From NCBI GenBank assembly GCA_030684835.1, contig JAUXWZ010000179.1:1-64000 (forward strand): 64,000 nt of DNA, read 5' to 3'. The DNA comes from Beijerinckiaceae bacterium (GTDB lineage: Bacteria > Pseudomonadota > Alphaproteobacteria > Rhizobiales > Beijerinckiaceae). The translations under genes were made by a program, and so were the position numbers. Below, piece by piece: positions 51,014-60,701 of this stretch. The first letter of the stretch is position 1. Each line of letters begins with the position of its first letter. Below the pieces are notes generated by a model. That model made no database searches. It had not been told where the DNA came from and was given only the letters and a program-made list of their open reading frames with translations.

Positions 51014-52237
51014 TTACGACGTGGCGGACAGACGCGAGATGATGGTGGCCACGAGCTCGTCGATTGCCGGGCGATAGCGGCGCACCTCGTGGGTGGCGAC
51101 GCGGAACACGGGCGCGGGCTCGATCTTCGGGCGAACCGTTAGCCGGCCGAGCCGGATCTGCTCCGAGCTGTTCAGGCTCTTGGGGAATTCCAGGTCATAC
51201 CCCAGAATGTCGTTCGCCGCCTTGTGATCGCGCAGCATGAACTTGATGGAGTTGAGCCACGCCTCGACCATATCGGCGTTAATCGCCCGGCCAAGGAATT
51301 GACGCGTGATCCGCATCATTTTCACGGTCAGGTAATCAGCGCCGCGCACCTGGTGGAACTGGGACCACAGCTCGCCCTCGGCGCAGGATTCCGTGCCGAT
51401 ATAGACGAAGCCGCCATCAGCAATCGCCGTGTCAACGCCGATCTCGCCGCGCACCACGATGCCCAGATCAGCCGCGAGCATAAGCTGGCCTTCCGTGGCG
51501 CCGTCAGTGAGCGAGAATGCAATCGGGCGGTTCGTGCCGACGATCCCAAAGATCGGCCGATTGGCGATCGGATGGAAGGGCTCGCCTCTGTTGGCGTTGT
51601 CGATGCGCACCATGAGGCCAGCAATGCGCGGCGACATTGGACGGGTCACAGCCTCGTCAACTTCCCAGACGCGCGCGGAGACGGCTACCGGGATGATGCG
51701 TTCGGACTGGATATCCTCGCGCCATGTCTCGGCGGCCGCGCGCGAAGAATCCGGACCGTCGACGATAGCCACCGCCAGCAAAGCGTTCAGCACCGGCGGC
51801 AGCGCAGCCACGACCGGGTTGGCTTCGTTTTCGGGACGCGACGCCGTATAGCCGGGGCAGATGATGATGCGCGGCGTGCGGTTCACAACCTCGGGCGCCG
51901 TCTTCATCAGGTTCACGCCAGCGATGACGTTGGTCAGCGTCGCGGCTGCGTCAACTCCCTCCGCCACGCGCACGACGGTGATGTCCGCCGCGACGCCAAG
52001 CGGCCCGAGTTGCGCGTTGACGCCCTTCACCGCGTCGGCGAGATAGCCGGTGCCAAGGGCCGCGAGATATGTTGGTTCAGATGACGAGAAATTAACCAGC
52101 GTCAGCGCCGGAAACACTTCGTCGTCAGCATCCTCGCTGGTGGTGATGATGCCGATCTTCGAGAAGTCGGCGCCCATGACTGGGATCGGCTCATTTTCGG
52201 GCCGAAGGTTGATGATACCGAACTGCGGCGCGCTCAT
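51014..52237 (-). CDS. contractile tail sheath protein (FI type)
   Basis: A 407-residue sheath protein. Family marks: FSKIGIITTSEDADDEVFP near the N-terminus, IIICPGYTASRPENE, the FGIVGTNRPIAFSLTDGATEGQ loop and the TVKMMRITRQFLGRAINADMVEAWLNS helix near the C-terminus. A strong AAGGAG site precedes the ATG. It makes the tail contractile, so this is a myovirus tail. Upstream a terminator separates it from the fibre genes. Confidence 0.93.
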   Translation of the reverse strand: MSAPQFGIINLRPENEPIPVMGADFSKIGIITTSEDADDEVFPALTLVNFSSSEPTYLAALGTGYLADAVKGVNAQLGPLGVAADITVVRVAEGVDAAATLTNVIAGVNLMKTAPEVVNRTPRIIICPGYTASRPENEANPVVAALPPVLNALLAVAIVDGPDSSRAAAETWREDIQSERIIPVAVSARVWEVDEAVTRPMSPRIAGLMVRIDNANRGEPFHPIANRPIFGIVGTNRPIAFSLTDGATEGQLMLAADLGIVVRGEIGVDTAIADGGFVYIGTESCAEGELWSQFHQVRGADYLTVKMMRITRQFLGRAINADMVEAWLNSIKFMLRDHKAANDILGYDLEFPKSLNSSEQIRLGRLTVRPKIEPAPVFRVATHEVRRYRPAIDELVATIISRLSATS

Positions 52238-52257
52238 CGCATTGCTCCTTGCTCAAT

Positions 52258-52281
52258 AAAAAACCCCGCCTCTTGGCGGGG
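52258..52281 (-). terminator. intrinsic terminator between the fibre genes and the sheath gene
   Basis: On the minus strand CCCCGCC and GGCGGGG form a seven-pair stem with loop AAGA and the next bases are TTTTTT. Its T-run lies 50-75 bp downstream of the 52331 stop codon. It divides the late operon into two parts; the sheath gene then needs its own promoter or readthrough. Confidence 0.82.
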
Positions 52282-52330
52282 CGGGGTTCGCCGTCCGGTT
52301 TGGATGGCCGTTCGGATTTAGTTCAGACTT

Positions 52331-52723
52331 TCAAAGCACAGACGCTGCGCGGAACAGGTCGTCGACCTGCCCGCTTGACCATTCCATTGCTGCGGCAAAC
52401 ACAGAGACGAGAGGATGGTCGCGGTGATATTCCTTGGCGCCGATCAGCAGCATTCGCGCTGAGAAGCGATCCGGCGCATTGGGCATCGTGTTGATAACAG
52501 ACAGCATGGCGGGCGGAATTGTTCCGGCCAATGCGGCCTCCGCTTCAGCCTCGGTAATCGCTTCCATGACAGCCAGTTGCTGAAAAAACTGGCGGCTTGA
52601 GATGATCTGCGGAACGGGCACGAATGCGGCGGCTGCATCCGCGGCGGCTTCTTCTTCCAGCGTAAATGGAACCTGCGAGGTTGCGCCTGTCTGCGCGTTC
52701 TTGATGACATGGAAGCGCGCCAT
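52331..52723 (-). CDS. tail-fibre-associated phage protein
   Basis: A 130-residue acidic helical protein (EEEAAADAAAAFVPVPQIIS, SRQFFQQLAVMEAITEAEAE and DRFSARMLLIGAKEYHRDHP). Proteins of this type stand next to tail fibre genes in prophages and may help in fibre assembly. It follows the fibre gene with a 1-bp gap. Function inferred from position. Confidence 0.6.
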   Translation of the reverse strand: MARFHVIKNAQTGATSQVPFTLEEEAAADAAAAFVPVPQIISSRQFFQQLAVMEAITEAEAEAALAGTIPPAMLSVINTMPNAPDRFSARMLLIGAKEYHRDHPLVSVFAAAMEWSSGQVDDLFRAASVL

Positions 52724-52724
52724 C

Positions 52725-53921
52725 TTATTTCACCCCGTAGATATAGATCGCGCCAGCGTTGAACGTCCCGCCTGAGAAGCGGATCGCGTTTGGGGCGCCC
52801 GAGACTGTTGCGATAAGGCCCGCCCGCGTCGATCCAATGTCTGACGCCGGATCGGCGGCGATGTTGGCGACGAACGCCCGTGCTGTGGTGACGATGTTGG
52901 CCCGGTGGATGCGCAGGGCGCCCCTGAACCCAGCCCCTCCCAGCCCCGCCAGGCTGTCGCTGATCGTCTTCGCTGCGGAAAAGGTCGAACCATCAAGAGA
53001 CAGCGCGACTTGGAGCGGCGCCGTGCTTGTGAGGTTCACACCCTCGATGACGCACAGCCACTCCTTGTAATCGGCAGCGATGCTGCTGAGCGTGTGCGTC
53101 GTGCCGCTGGTCGTGGTGAGCGTGCCGATCAGATCCATGCCGCCGGTTGAAAGTTCGGCGGCCTCCCATGCCGATGCGCCCCGGCGAAGTACGCGTCCTT
53201 CATTGGCGCCGAAAACTGCGTCGAAGATCGCCGTGAGCGTATTGAAGCCGAGCGCGTTGGAAAGGCGCGAGAGAATGCCGCCATTTGCGCCGGCGGCAAT
53301 GTCCGCGCGCACGCCGGTGGAATTGGCTGACCGCCCGAGAATGGAAACCGCCGCGCCATTGTTCATCTTGGAGGGCGTGACGATTCCATCGGCGATCTGG
53401 GCCGTCGCGCTCACACCGTCGTTTGCGATCTTGCCGGCCGTGACCGCGCTATTGGCGAGCTTTGCGCTCGTGACAGCCAGATCGCCGATCTTCGCGCTTA
53501 CGACGGCGCCGTCCGGGACCGCCGTCAGATAGCCTTGTAGCCGAACCCATCCCGTCGTGGCGATGCGTGTTGAGTTATCGCCCGCACTGGCCGCAGCAGC
53601 TGTTGGCGCGCCCGTCAGGTTTGCATTATTGACAGGAGCCTTGGCGTCGAGCGCGGCCTGCAAATCCGTCACCTGCGAAATCGGCAGGTTCGTCCCGGTC
53701 CCGATCTTCTGATCGAGCGCGGATTGCAATCCTGAAACGTCGCTGATGGAGTGGCCGTGCGACGTGTTCGCCTTGCCAGACAGGCTGGCGATGGTGCTCG
53801 CGAGAGATGAGTCGATCCCGTTGAGCGCCGCAATCAGGCGGGCGACGTCATCCGAGAGTTTATTGACCGCCGCTGGAAGCGGCAGGTTGAGGTTCGATGT
53901 CCGATTGTCGACGATCGTCAT
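52725..53921 (-). CDS. phage tail fibre protein
   Basis: A 398-residue protein. The N-terminal part (about 1-90) is a coiled stalk with tail-fibre repeats HGHSISDVSGLQSALDQK and LPISQVTDLQAALDAK, followed by a collagen-like glycine/alanine part and a C-terminal beta domain (about 260-398) that should bind the host. AAGGGG ribosome site. Not a depolymerase as far as can be seen; it is a second possible receptor-binding protein besides the GH16 spike. Confidence 0.82.
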   Translation of the reverse strand: MTIVDNRTSNLNLPLPAAVNKLSDDVARLIAALNGIDSSLASTIASLSGKANTSHGHSISDVSGLQSALDQKIGTGTNLPISQVTDLQAALDAKAPVNNANLTGAPTAAAASAGDNSTRIATTGWVRLQGYLTAVPDGAVVSAKIGDLAVTSAKLANSAVTAGKIANDGVSATAQIADGIVTPSKMNNGAAVSILGRSANSTGVRADIAAGANGGILSRLSNALGFNTLTAIFDAVFGANEGRVLRRGASAWEAAELSTGGMDLIGTLTTTSGTTHTLSSIAADYKEWLCVIEGVNLTSTAPLQVALSLDGSTFSAAKTISDSLAGLGGAGFRGALRIHRANIVTTARAFVANIAADPASDIGSTRAGLIATVSGAPNAIRFSGGTFNAGAIYIYGVK

Positions 53922-53933
53922 TCAGAGCGCCCC

Positions 53934-56900
53934 TTAAATCGAGACAGCGCGAAGATCAGCGAGCAGCGGGCGTGCCGCCGGCGTGCCGGTCAACGTGATG
54001 CGAAGCCGGCCTATTTCCGCCGTGTACGGCGTCACGCGATGCTCGCGCTCGACGAAACCCTCATTCAGGGCTTCCGTCGCATGCACGGTCACTGAGGACC
54101 AATCATCGTCCGCGGCGTCGATCTCGACGGCTATCGTAGACCCTGCAGGCAGCATCGCCTTGTAGAATGCCGACATGCGGATGGCCGAGCCCATTTCAAA
54201 GGCGCGGGTGATGTACGTTCCGCTTGAACGCAGCGAGCCTGCAATCACCAGGACGCCGGGGAACAGGACCGGCGAGAGTTTCGCCGTGCCAGTGAGAAGC
54301 GCGCGCACGATGATGTTCTCGGTCACGTACTCCTGGAATTCGAAGGGCTGGTTCGGCAGGAGGTAAATCTTCGCCCCGCCGGCGCGCTCGACCTCGAACA
54401 CCACGCGACAATCCGCACTTGGCAGAAGGACCGCCGCACGGATCATGATGTCTGACATATTCGTCACAGCGAACGTGCCGAGGTTCACCGTCTTCGACGT
54501 CGGAGCGAACACGGCCGCCTTGCCGCGGAACGTCATGTCTTCGTTCTGGTGCGGCGTCCATGTTCGCGCGTTCGACGAGGACAGCATGACGCCGACCGTG
54601 TAGGGCTGCGCGCCGACGAAGGACTGGCTGACTGCGTCGAAATCGCCGATGCGCGCAATCGCGACTGCGTGATCGGGATCATCGGTGAGGACCACAAAGC
54701 AGTATTCGCGATCGGGAGCAACGAACAGCGGGGCGCGGAACGTGACCTGCGTCCATTCCTCAAGAACGACTGCGTTCATGTCGACGAAGGCTTCAGCCAG
54801 AATTTGCGACGTTGGTGTGCCGTTCTCGACGCCCCTGCACTGGACGATGACGCCGTTCGCCGGGTCGCCCTTGGTGCAGAACTTGATATCGACGCCGGTG
54901 ATGAACCGAAATTCAGGCGGCGTGAAAGTTTGCGCAAGAGGATCGACGTCCCACATGTTCGGATCAAAAACTTGAAGCTCTTCAACGGGCGGCTCGGGCG
55001 GCGCGCGCCATACCGTTGTGACGCGGCGCATGACGTCGATATCGATCGTCCCCTGCCCTACGAACTGCGCCCGGGCTCTCGTCCCGCCCATGCCTTCGGC
55101 AAGCACGTCCTTGGTCCCTGCCGTGACGTTCGCTGGAATCAGGAATGATCCCGTGATGACGCCTTCTGCATTGGCCGTCTGCGTCCCCGCTGGCTTAACG
55201 TCAACGCCGTCGAAGGTAAGGGTCTCCAAGATTTCGCCATTGCCCATGCCGCGGATCGTGAAGCCCACGGAAATCTGCCGGAGAAAATCAATGCGCTGCG
55301 TGCGCTCATCCTCAAGCCGGACGATCGTTTCGGTTCGGTTTTGCGCCCCGACGAATTCGCGCGTTTCCTCCGAAAGCCAGATGGTCTGCGTTTCGGTCCA
55401 GAAGTCCGACGAAGGCGAAAGCTGCAACTCGCCCGGCAGCGGCGTGAAATTCAGATACGGATTGATCTTCATGCACGACGTGACAAGATCCTGCCGGATG
55501 ATGATCTCGTCCGTGTAGTCGAGCATGATCGGCCCCGTCATGACGGGGCGATAGAATGTCGGGTCGATCGCCAGCCGCATAAAGCCTTCGACAATGGCCG
55601 CTGTCTGCGGCTCGCCTGCGTCGCGGTAAGTGTCGTCAACCAGCGGGTCGACGAATACGCCTTTCTTGGCGACAGGCTCGCGGTTGTCGATATCGCTTTT
55701 CAGGCGCTCGAGCGCAACAAGGTCGGTGAGCGTCCAGAGGCGGCGCAGGTAATGCCACAATTCTTCGAACGTGACTGAGCGGACGTCCACCTGCTCGACG
55801 AGCGGCGAAGCGTCCCACACGTTGGATATCCAGGCGAGCCCGAGAAGGGTCGCAGGCGCGCTCGGGCGCCTCGGCCGAAGGATTGCGGAGACGCCCTTCA
55901 CGTAGACGCTGTGGCCGTTCTGATCGAGGCAGAGAAGGTCGATGCGCGGCAGCTTGTAGCTGTAGGTGATGAACACGGACCCGCCATCAAAGCCGCCGGA
56001 GACCGTCACCGACCGGGTCGTCGAGGCGTCGGCGGTGACGACTGAAAGATAGCGGTAGGTCACGTTATAGGACGACCCGGACGAAGGCTCAGCGCCAGCC
56101 GGAGCCCATGACACCGAGTCACCGGACTTCACATAATCGGTCGTCGGAACGTATGTCGTACCGCCCTGGACAACGGAGATGATCGTCGTCACGGACGAAT
56201 CCGGCAGCGCGTCGAGCGAATTCGTCACGCCCTTGGTGACGCTGACCGTCTTCTGCTTTTCGACCACGACGGTCGTCAGCGCATTGATCGGCCCATAATT
56301 CGTCTTGATGACATTGGGGTCCGTCCCCGTGAAAACATGAGGCTCGCTCGTCACTGTGCGCAGATTAGGCTCGTCGGCCTGAACATGTCGCAGAGCGCTT
56401 TCGCGCGTGCGCTTGAATCCGTTGATGTTGGCGACGCCCTCGCTGATGGCGAAATGCCATGCGCCCCCGATCAGGCCGAGCGGTGAGACCTTGCAACCGC
56501 GCACGACGTAGTGCCCGTTCGCGTCGCGATCATAAGATGCGATCGCCTGATTGATCCCCGACAAGTTGGGCGGCGGCGTCTGGTCGATGACCACGCCGTC
56601 GCGCATGAAATAAACCGGGTAAAGATCGCCCGCCTCGCCGTCGCCGTTCCAGCCCCAGGCGATGGTTTCGACCTCGCGGCCCGCGCCCGGTTCGCCCTCG
56701 CCCTCTGATCCGGGATGAAGCCCGAGGAGAGCCGGCTCGTCCAGTTCCGTGATGACTGCGCGGATAATGCGCACGCCGATCTGGACGTCCTCATCCATCG
56801 GAACTTCGGTCAGCGTCCGTGACGTCACATCGCGCACATCGCCAGCGACATAGATTCGCCCGGCGGCGAGAAAGACGGACCCATCGTCAGGGCTAACCAA

Positions 56901-57110
56901 CACGTCAGCGCCAGAAACCCGATCGCCATCGCGCGCCACCATTTGCCCGACACGCTGGCCGCGCCCTTCAACGATGGATTGGAGCTCCATCATTTCGGAC
57001 GCCTGCGCGATGCGGTCTTCACGAAACAGCAGGCGCGTGAAATTGGGAAAATCAGGCGTGCGATCGTAGACCGCCGGCAAGCCGGAGGCGTGATTGAATG
57101 GAGCTGGCAT
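53934..57110 (-). CDS. large DUF4815-family baseplate/tail protein
   Basis: About 1058 residues from the ATG at 57110. It begins PAPFNHASGLPAVYDRTPDF, the hallmark of DUF4815 phage proteins; the middle has GVANINGFKRTRESALRHV and the rest beta-rich strands. It lies between gpI and the tail fibre, so it probably forms a large baseplate or wedge extension. The long start at 57152 would overlap gpI by 32 bp and is less likely. Confidence 0.82.
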   Translation of the reverse strand: MPAPFNHASGLPAVYDRTPDFPNFTRLLFREDRIAQASEMMELQSIVEGRGQRVGQMVARDGDRVSGADVLVSPDDGSVFLAAGRIYVAGDVRDVTSRTLTEVPMDEDVQIGVRIIRAVITELDEPALLGLHPGSEGEGEPGAGREVETIAWGWNGDGEAGDLYPVYFMRDGVVIDQTPPPNLSGINQAIASYDRDANGHYVVRGCKVSPLGLIGGAWHFAISEGVANINGFKRTRESALRHVQADEPNLRTVTSEPHVFTGTDPNVIKTNYGPINALTTVVVEKQKTVSVTKGVTNSLDALPDSSVTTIISVVQGGTTYVPTTDYVKSGDSVSWAPAGAEPSSGSSYNVTYRYLSVVTADASTTRSVTVSGGFDGGSVFITYSYKLPRIDLLCLDQNGHSVYVKGVSAILRPRRPSAPATLLGLAWISNVWDASPLVEQVDVRSVTFEELWHYLRRLWTLTDLVALERLKSDIDNREPVAKKGVFVDPLVDDTYRDAGEPQTAAIVEGFMRLAIDPTFYRPVMTGPIMLDYTDEIIIRQDLVTSCMKINPYLNFTPLPGELQLSPSSDFWTETQTIWLSEETREFVGAQNRTETIVRLEDERTQRIDFLRQISVGFTIRGMGNGEILETLTFDGVDVKPAGTQTANAEGVITGSFLIPANVTAGTKDVLAEGMGGTRARAQFVGQGTIDIDVMRRVTTVWRAPPEPPVEELQVFDPNMWDVDPLAQTFTPPEFRFITGVDIKFCTKGDPANGVIVQCRGVENGTPTSQILAEAFVDMNAVVLEEWTQVTFRAPLFVAPDREYCFVVLTDDPDHAVAIARIGDFDAVSQSFVGAQPYTVGVMLSSSNARTWTPHQNEDMTFRGKAAVFAPTSKTVNLGTFAVTNMSDIMIRAAVLLPSADCRVVFEVERAGGAKIYLLPNQPFEFQEYVTENIIVRALLTGTAKLSPVLFPGVLVIAGSLRSSGTYITRAFEMGSAIRMSAFYKAMLPAGSTIAVEIDAADDDWSSVTVHATEALNEGFVEREHRVTPYTAEIGRLRITLTGTPAARPLLADLRAVSI

Positions 57111-57120
57111 GCAAATGTCC

Positions 57121-58311
57121 TTAGAAGCGAAGAACCGCCTTGAACCGCTCACGGACCGTTCGGCTGAACTCGATGTCGCAATCGGTGGGCATGATCTCGA
57201 CGCCGCCGATTAGCTGAGATGCGTTCGCCCAAAGAGCGCCCGGCTTTGTCTGGTTGGAGAGTTGAGGCCCGAGCAGAAGCGACCATTGCTTTGCGACGAT
57301 TGACCCGAACGTCGCCACGATAGACCCGACTTGAGATCCTGCAGGGACAGTAATGCCCGGCGCGATGAGCTGATTGGCGTTGTAGCCGTCGCCGAAGTCG
57401 GTCATCGCCTCGACATAGATCGCATTGGTTGCGTCAAACGGCGCGTATCGGGCACCGCCGAATTCGTAAGGGCCTGTCGCATCAAGCGCCACGCCCCTCT
57501 TCACCCGCGCGCGACGGGCGCCGATCGCTGCGCCATTTTCGTCGCGAAACAGAACCCACGCGCTTTTTGCCAGCACACCGGAAGCCATGAGGCGGGAACG
57601 CACATCGGCGGGCGAAGACGCCCAGGTGACGTCTTCCTCTTCCCACGTAAATTCGCCCCACGTCAGAGAAGGGTCTTCGCTATCCTCGATCCACACGTCG
57701 AGGGCTTCGAGATCATCCTGCGTCGGCGAGTAATCGCGCTCATACGTGCGGCCAAAGGACCATTTGGCGCCATTTGCGCGGATGCGGGCGCCCGAGTAAG
57801 TCGAGTAAAGCGACTGGCCCCAGCGTGACCATCCGTATTCGAGGGGGCGCACGTCGTAGTCTTTGAAGCCGCGCCAGAACCGCGAGCGCAGGGCGACGGA
57901 AAGCCCGGCGAGATATTCTATATTTGCAAGATCGGGGTCCTCGAAGTCACGGAGTCTGTCCATTTCCAGCATGAACAGATTCCACCGGCGCCGCCGCACG
58001 GGGAAATTCTCGTGTTCGCCCCCGTAGCCGATCCAGTCCAGAGCCCGTGTGATGGCGTCCTGCGTGCCGCGCACGCGCTGCCATGCGATGCCCTCAGCGA
58101 TGCATTCTCGCGGGTCCTCGAAGAACCTCGAGATGGGCCCCAGCCCGTACTCGTAGAGCAGGAACGGCAGGAACGACGGCGGTGGATTGCGGAGTTTCAA
58201 GCCGCGCATTTCCATCGCCGCCCAACCAACGCGCGGGATCACGTCGGTGGATAGCGACAGCGCCTTTTCAAACGGCGTGGCGTTCGATGGCAAAAGGTGA
58301 TCGTCGGTCAT
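57121..58311 (-). CDS. phage tail protein I, with a C-terminal extension
   Basis: A 396-residue protein. Residues about 10-200 are the gpI domain of P2-like baseplates (LLPSNATPFEKALSLSTDVI and the EYLAGLSVALRSRFW-like AGLSVALRSR block). The rest is an extra domain with a WxxWG and DYSPTQDDLEALDVWIED stretch. Its start overlaps the gpJ stop (TGATG). Role: baseplate wedge. Confidence 0.85.
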   Translation of the reverse strand: MTDDHLLPSNATPFEKALSLSTDVIPRVGWAAMEMRGLKLRNPPPSFLPFLLYEYGLGPISRFFEDPRECIAEGIAWQRVRGTQDAITRALDWIGYGGEHENFPVRRRRWNLFMLEMDRLRDFEDPDLANIEYLAGLSVALRSRFWRGFKDYDVRPLEYGWSRWGQSLYSTYSGARIRANGAKWSFGRTYERDYSPTQDDLEALDVWIEDSEDPSLTWGEFTWEEEDVTWASSPADVRSRLMASGVLAKSAWVLFRDENGAAIGARRARVKRGVALDATGPYEFGGARYAPFDATNAIYVEAMTDFGDGYNANQLIAPGITVPAGSQVGSIVATFGSIVAKQWSLLLGPQLSNQTKPGALWANASQLIGGVEIMPTDCDIEFSRTVRERFKAVLRF

Positions 58312-59171
58312 CAATAGGCCCGGCCCCGGTCGGTCAGCGTGATCGTCCCGAGCGCAATCGCTTCATGGAACGGCGCCGTCACATCAGCGACAGGAGTGAT
58401 GATCTGCACGCGCTGCACGCCGGGCCGCATCAGGCGCGCTATGAGCCACGATTGCGTGAGATCGCGGCCTAGCCCGCCCTCTTGCACCCAAGCGTCGCGC
58501 AGCGCCTGCTCGAGGCCTTCGAACGTGGCCTGCGGGGCGTTGGGCAGCATCCACACGTTTGCGGACACGTTGACGCTCTGCTTCACGGCGCCTTGAACGA
58601 CCATGGTGTCATTGACCATTTTTATGGCGGGCGCGTTCAATGCTTCGCTAACTGCCGTCAGCATTTCAGGATAAGGCGCGCCGTTGTTGAGCGAGTTCAG
58701 CACCGATATGCGGATCACCGGCGAAAGCGGCTCGCGCCAGGCCACGACGTCTGCAATTCGCACATCCGCCGAGAGAGCAATGGACCGATAGCGTTCGGCT
58801 GTGCCGCCTGTTGAGCGGCCCAAGATTGCGAGCACGATGCGGCGGCGGAATTGTTCATCGCTTTCGCCATCAAGCCGCAGCACGTCGTAAAACACAGCGA
58901 GCTGATCAAGATCGCCCTGGATCGCGAACGGCAGGATGTTGGAGCGCACCGCCTCGTTGATGCGCTCGCGCAAATTCTGCTCGCGATAGGCGGCGACCTG
59001 CAGCGCGATCATGATTGGATCGGTTTCGAGCGCGCCCATTTCCCATGCGGGCCAGCGCGCCTGAAATTCCGCCACGAGCGAGGCAAGGATCGCCTCGAAG
59101 GAAAGCTCCTCGATAACCTCTGGGGGCGGCAGGCCGGCAAGGTCAATGTCGGCCGGAATCCCGATTGTCAT
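58311..59171 (-). CDS. baseplate J protein
   Basis: A 286-residue gpJ-like protein. Marks are LPPPEVIEELSFEAILASLV, YREQNLRERINEAVRSNILPF, GDLDQLAVFY, and the GGTAERYRSIALSADVRIADV block. It forms the edge of the baseplate with I and W. Its ATG overlaps the W stop. Confidence 0.93.
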   Translation of the reverse strand: MTIGIPADIDLAGLPPPEVIEELSFEAILASLVAEFQARWPAWEMGALETDPIMIALQVAAYREQNLRERINEAVRSNILPFAIQGDLDQLAVFYDVLRLDGESDEQFRRRIVLAILGRSTGGTAERYRSIALSADVRIADVVAWREPLSPVIRISVLNSLNNGAPYPEMLTAVSEALNAPAIKMVNDTMVVQGAVKQSVNVSANVWMLPNAPQATFEGLEQALRDAWVQEGGLGRDLTQSWLIARLMRPGVQRVQIITPVADVTAPFHEAIALGTITLTDRGRAY

Positions 59172-59578
59172 AGGCCGGCCTCGCTCACAATGAATCGTCT
59201 ATCGTCCGTGGCGACTGCAAGGCGCCGCATCTTGCCCTCGGGCGTCGGATCGCCGAGGTGTCCGCGCGGGCGATACTCACCCTCGATGACGAAGGCGAAG
59301 CGACCGAGCCGAATTTGCTCAGGACCGAGATCCATGGGCGTTACGCGTGCGATCTTGAAACGGGGCTCCCAGACCTCGATCGCCACTGCGACAAGATGAA
59401 AGAACCGCAGCATTGTGTTCGCCGTCATCAGTCTTCCGAGCAGGATTGGCGCGGACGACCCGAAGTGACGACGCATCACGCGCTCGCCGATCCATGTCGA
59501 GAATACGACGTCGATGGACTGGACGACATGGGCGAAGCCCGAAAGGAGACGCCCGTCGACGCGGTTCACGCCGGTCAT
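59168..59578 (-). CDS. baseplate W protein (gp25-like)
   Basis: A 136-residue gpW/gp25-family protein from the ATG at 59578. GERVMRRHFGSSAPILLGRL is the typical block of this family. It joins J in the baseplate wedge. GGAAG ten bases upstream. The upstream 40 codons of the same frame overlap the previous gene and are not used. Confidence 0.88.
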   Translation of the reverse strand: MTGVNRVDGRLLSGFAHVVQSIDVVFSTWIGERVMRRHFGSSAPILLGRLMTANTMLRFFHLVAVAIEVWEPRFKIARVTPMDLGPEQIRLGRFAFVIEGEYRPRGHLGDPTPEGKMRRLAVATDDRRFIVSEAGL

Positions 59579-59582
59579 TCGG

Positions 59583-59885
59583 TCAGTCTTCCGTGTCCGC
59601 GACAGGCGCGGTTTCAGGTTCCGGGATTGGGGCGGCAGGAACGGCGCGGCGGCGGCGCGGCCCTGGAAGGCTGCCGCCTTTGCGTCCGTCCCCATCGTGG
59701 TCGAGAGGATGGCGCGGCGCGTCCTCGATCACTGGCGGGCTGGGCGCGGGCGCGGGTTCAATCAATCCCTGATCGAGCGGATAGCGGGCCTCGCGCGCTG
59801 TGAGATCGACCATGCGCTCAGGCGTGACGGCTTGGCCCGTCACCGACTGCGCGTCGGCGTCGAGCACGCGATATCGCTGTCTCAT
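59583..59885 (-). CDS. proline-rich phage protein
   Basis: A 100-residue protein with GGAGAG upstream. The first 45 residues are ordered, the rest proline/arginine-rich and probably disordered. It lies between the PAAR tip and gpW. Function unknown; position suggests a baseplate accessory. Confidence 0.6.
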   Translation of the reverse strand: MRQRYRVLDADAQSVTGQAVTPERMVDLTAREARYPLDQGLIEPAPAPSPPVIEDAPRHPLDHDGDGRKGGSLPGPRRRRAVPAAPIPEPETAPVADTED

Positions 59886-59898
59886 TCGTCTCTCCGGT

Positions 59899-60186
59899 TT
59901 ATTGAACGTCGGTCAGCGTGCTGTGCCCTACTGCGCTTGGCGCACAGTGCGGCCCGCCCACGATCGGGCAAAGATTGTCCGCCGCTGCAGCGTCGCCTTG
60001 AACGATGATCGGCTTCCCATCAATCGTGATCCAGGACCGCGATGAAATGAGGTCGCCGGCGCCGTGTGAATTTGGGTCGCCATGCACCGCCCAAAGCTGC
60101 CCCTCGACGGTCACGAAGTTCTGGCCGGTGACAATTGTTGATGCGCCACAGACGCGCGCGTCGCCGTGACGATGCGCGAAAGCCAT
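59899..60186 (-). CDS. PAAR-domain tail spike tip
   Basis: A 95-residue PAAR-repeat protein (MAFAHRHGDARVCGASTIV near the start, then HGDPNSHGAG and the final GGPHCAP), with the histidines and cysteine that bind the tip metal ion. It sharpens the gpV spike. Its ATG overlaps the gpV stop (TGATG). Confidence 0.85.
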   Translation of the reverse strand: MAFAHRHGDARVCGASTIVTGQNFVTVEGQLWAVHGDPNSHGAGDLISSRSWITIDGKPIIVQGDAAAADNLCPIVGGPHCAPSAVGHSTLTDVQ

Positions 60187-60674
60187 CAGGCTCGCTCGTG
60201 CTTGATCTGCGACGCCTTGAGCGTAATCACGCCGTTGGCGATGGTGATCGATGCGGACCCGACCGTGATGCTGGCGTGATCGTCCTTTATCACGACCCGG
60301 GCGTTGCCGAACTCGAACACATTCTCTTGCAGATTTTCGGACGGCTGCTTGTATTGATCCGTGAACCCGTCACGAAGTAGGAAACCCTGCCTCGGATCGC
60401 CGGGCGGCGTCATCATGGCGACGACCTGCCCCGGGCTTAGAGGAAACCAACTCTTCGCCTTGCCGCCCGCTTCCGGGTGCGGAAGCCATGGGCTGAGTTT
60501 CGGTTGGCCATTATCATCGTTGCCGAAGTCGAGGCGATAGCCCTTCTGTGCGTCCGTCTCAGCAACCCTGCCGACCTTCACCATGCCGGCCAGTTCGCGC
60601 TTCAACTGCGCGACCTCGCGCGACAGATCGACGGTGACCTTTATGAGTTCCCCGAACTCGTCGGCGTTAAACAT
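60186..60674 (-). CDS. baseplate assembly protein V (spike)
   Basis: A 162-residue gpV-like protein: a helix, an OB-fold (KVGRVAETDAQKGYRLDFGN), a PEAGGKAKSWFPLSPGQVVA core and a C-terminal beta-helix (ARVVIKDDHASITVGSASIT) that ends in the PAAR-binding tip. It punctures the outer membrane. Confidence 0.9.
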   Translation of the reverse strand: MFNADEFGELIKVTVDLSREVAQLKRELAGMVKVGRVAETDAQKGYRLDFGNDDNGQPKLSPWLPHPEAGGKAKSWFPLSPGQVVAMMTPPGDPRQGFLLRDGFTDQYKQPSENLQENVFEFGNARVVIKDDHASITVGSASITIANGVITLKASQIKHERA

Positions 60675-60701
60675 CAGACGGCTTCAGCCATAGATTCGTC
60701 C

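Noticed and set aside
51224-52084. A 286-codon plus-strand frame
   Set aside because: Antisense to the tail sheath gene; histidine/arginine-rich shadow.
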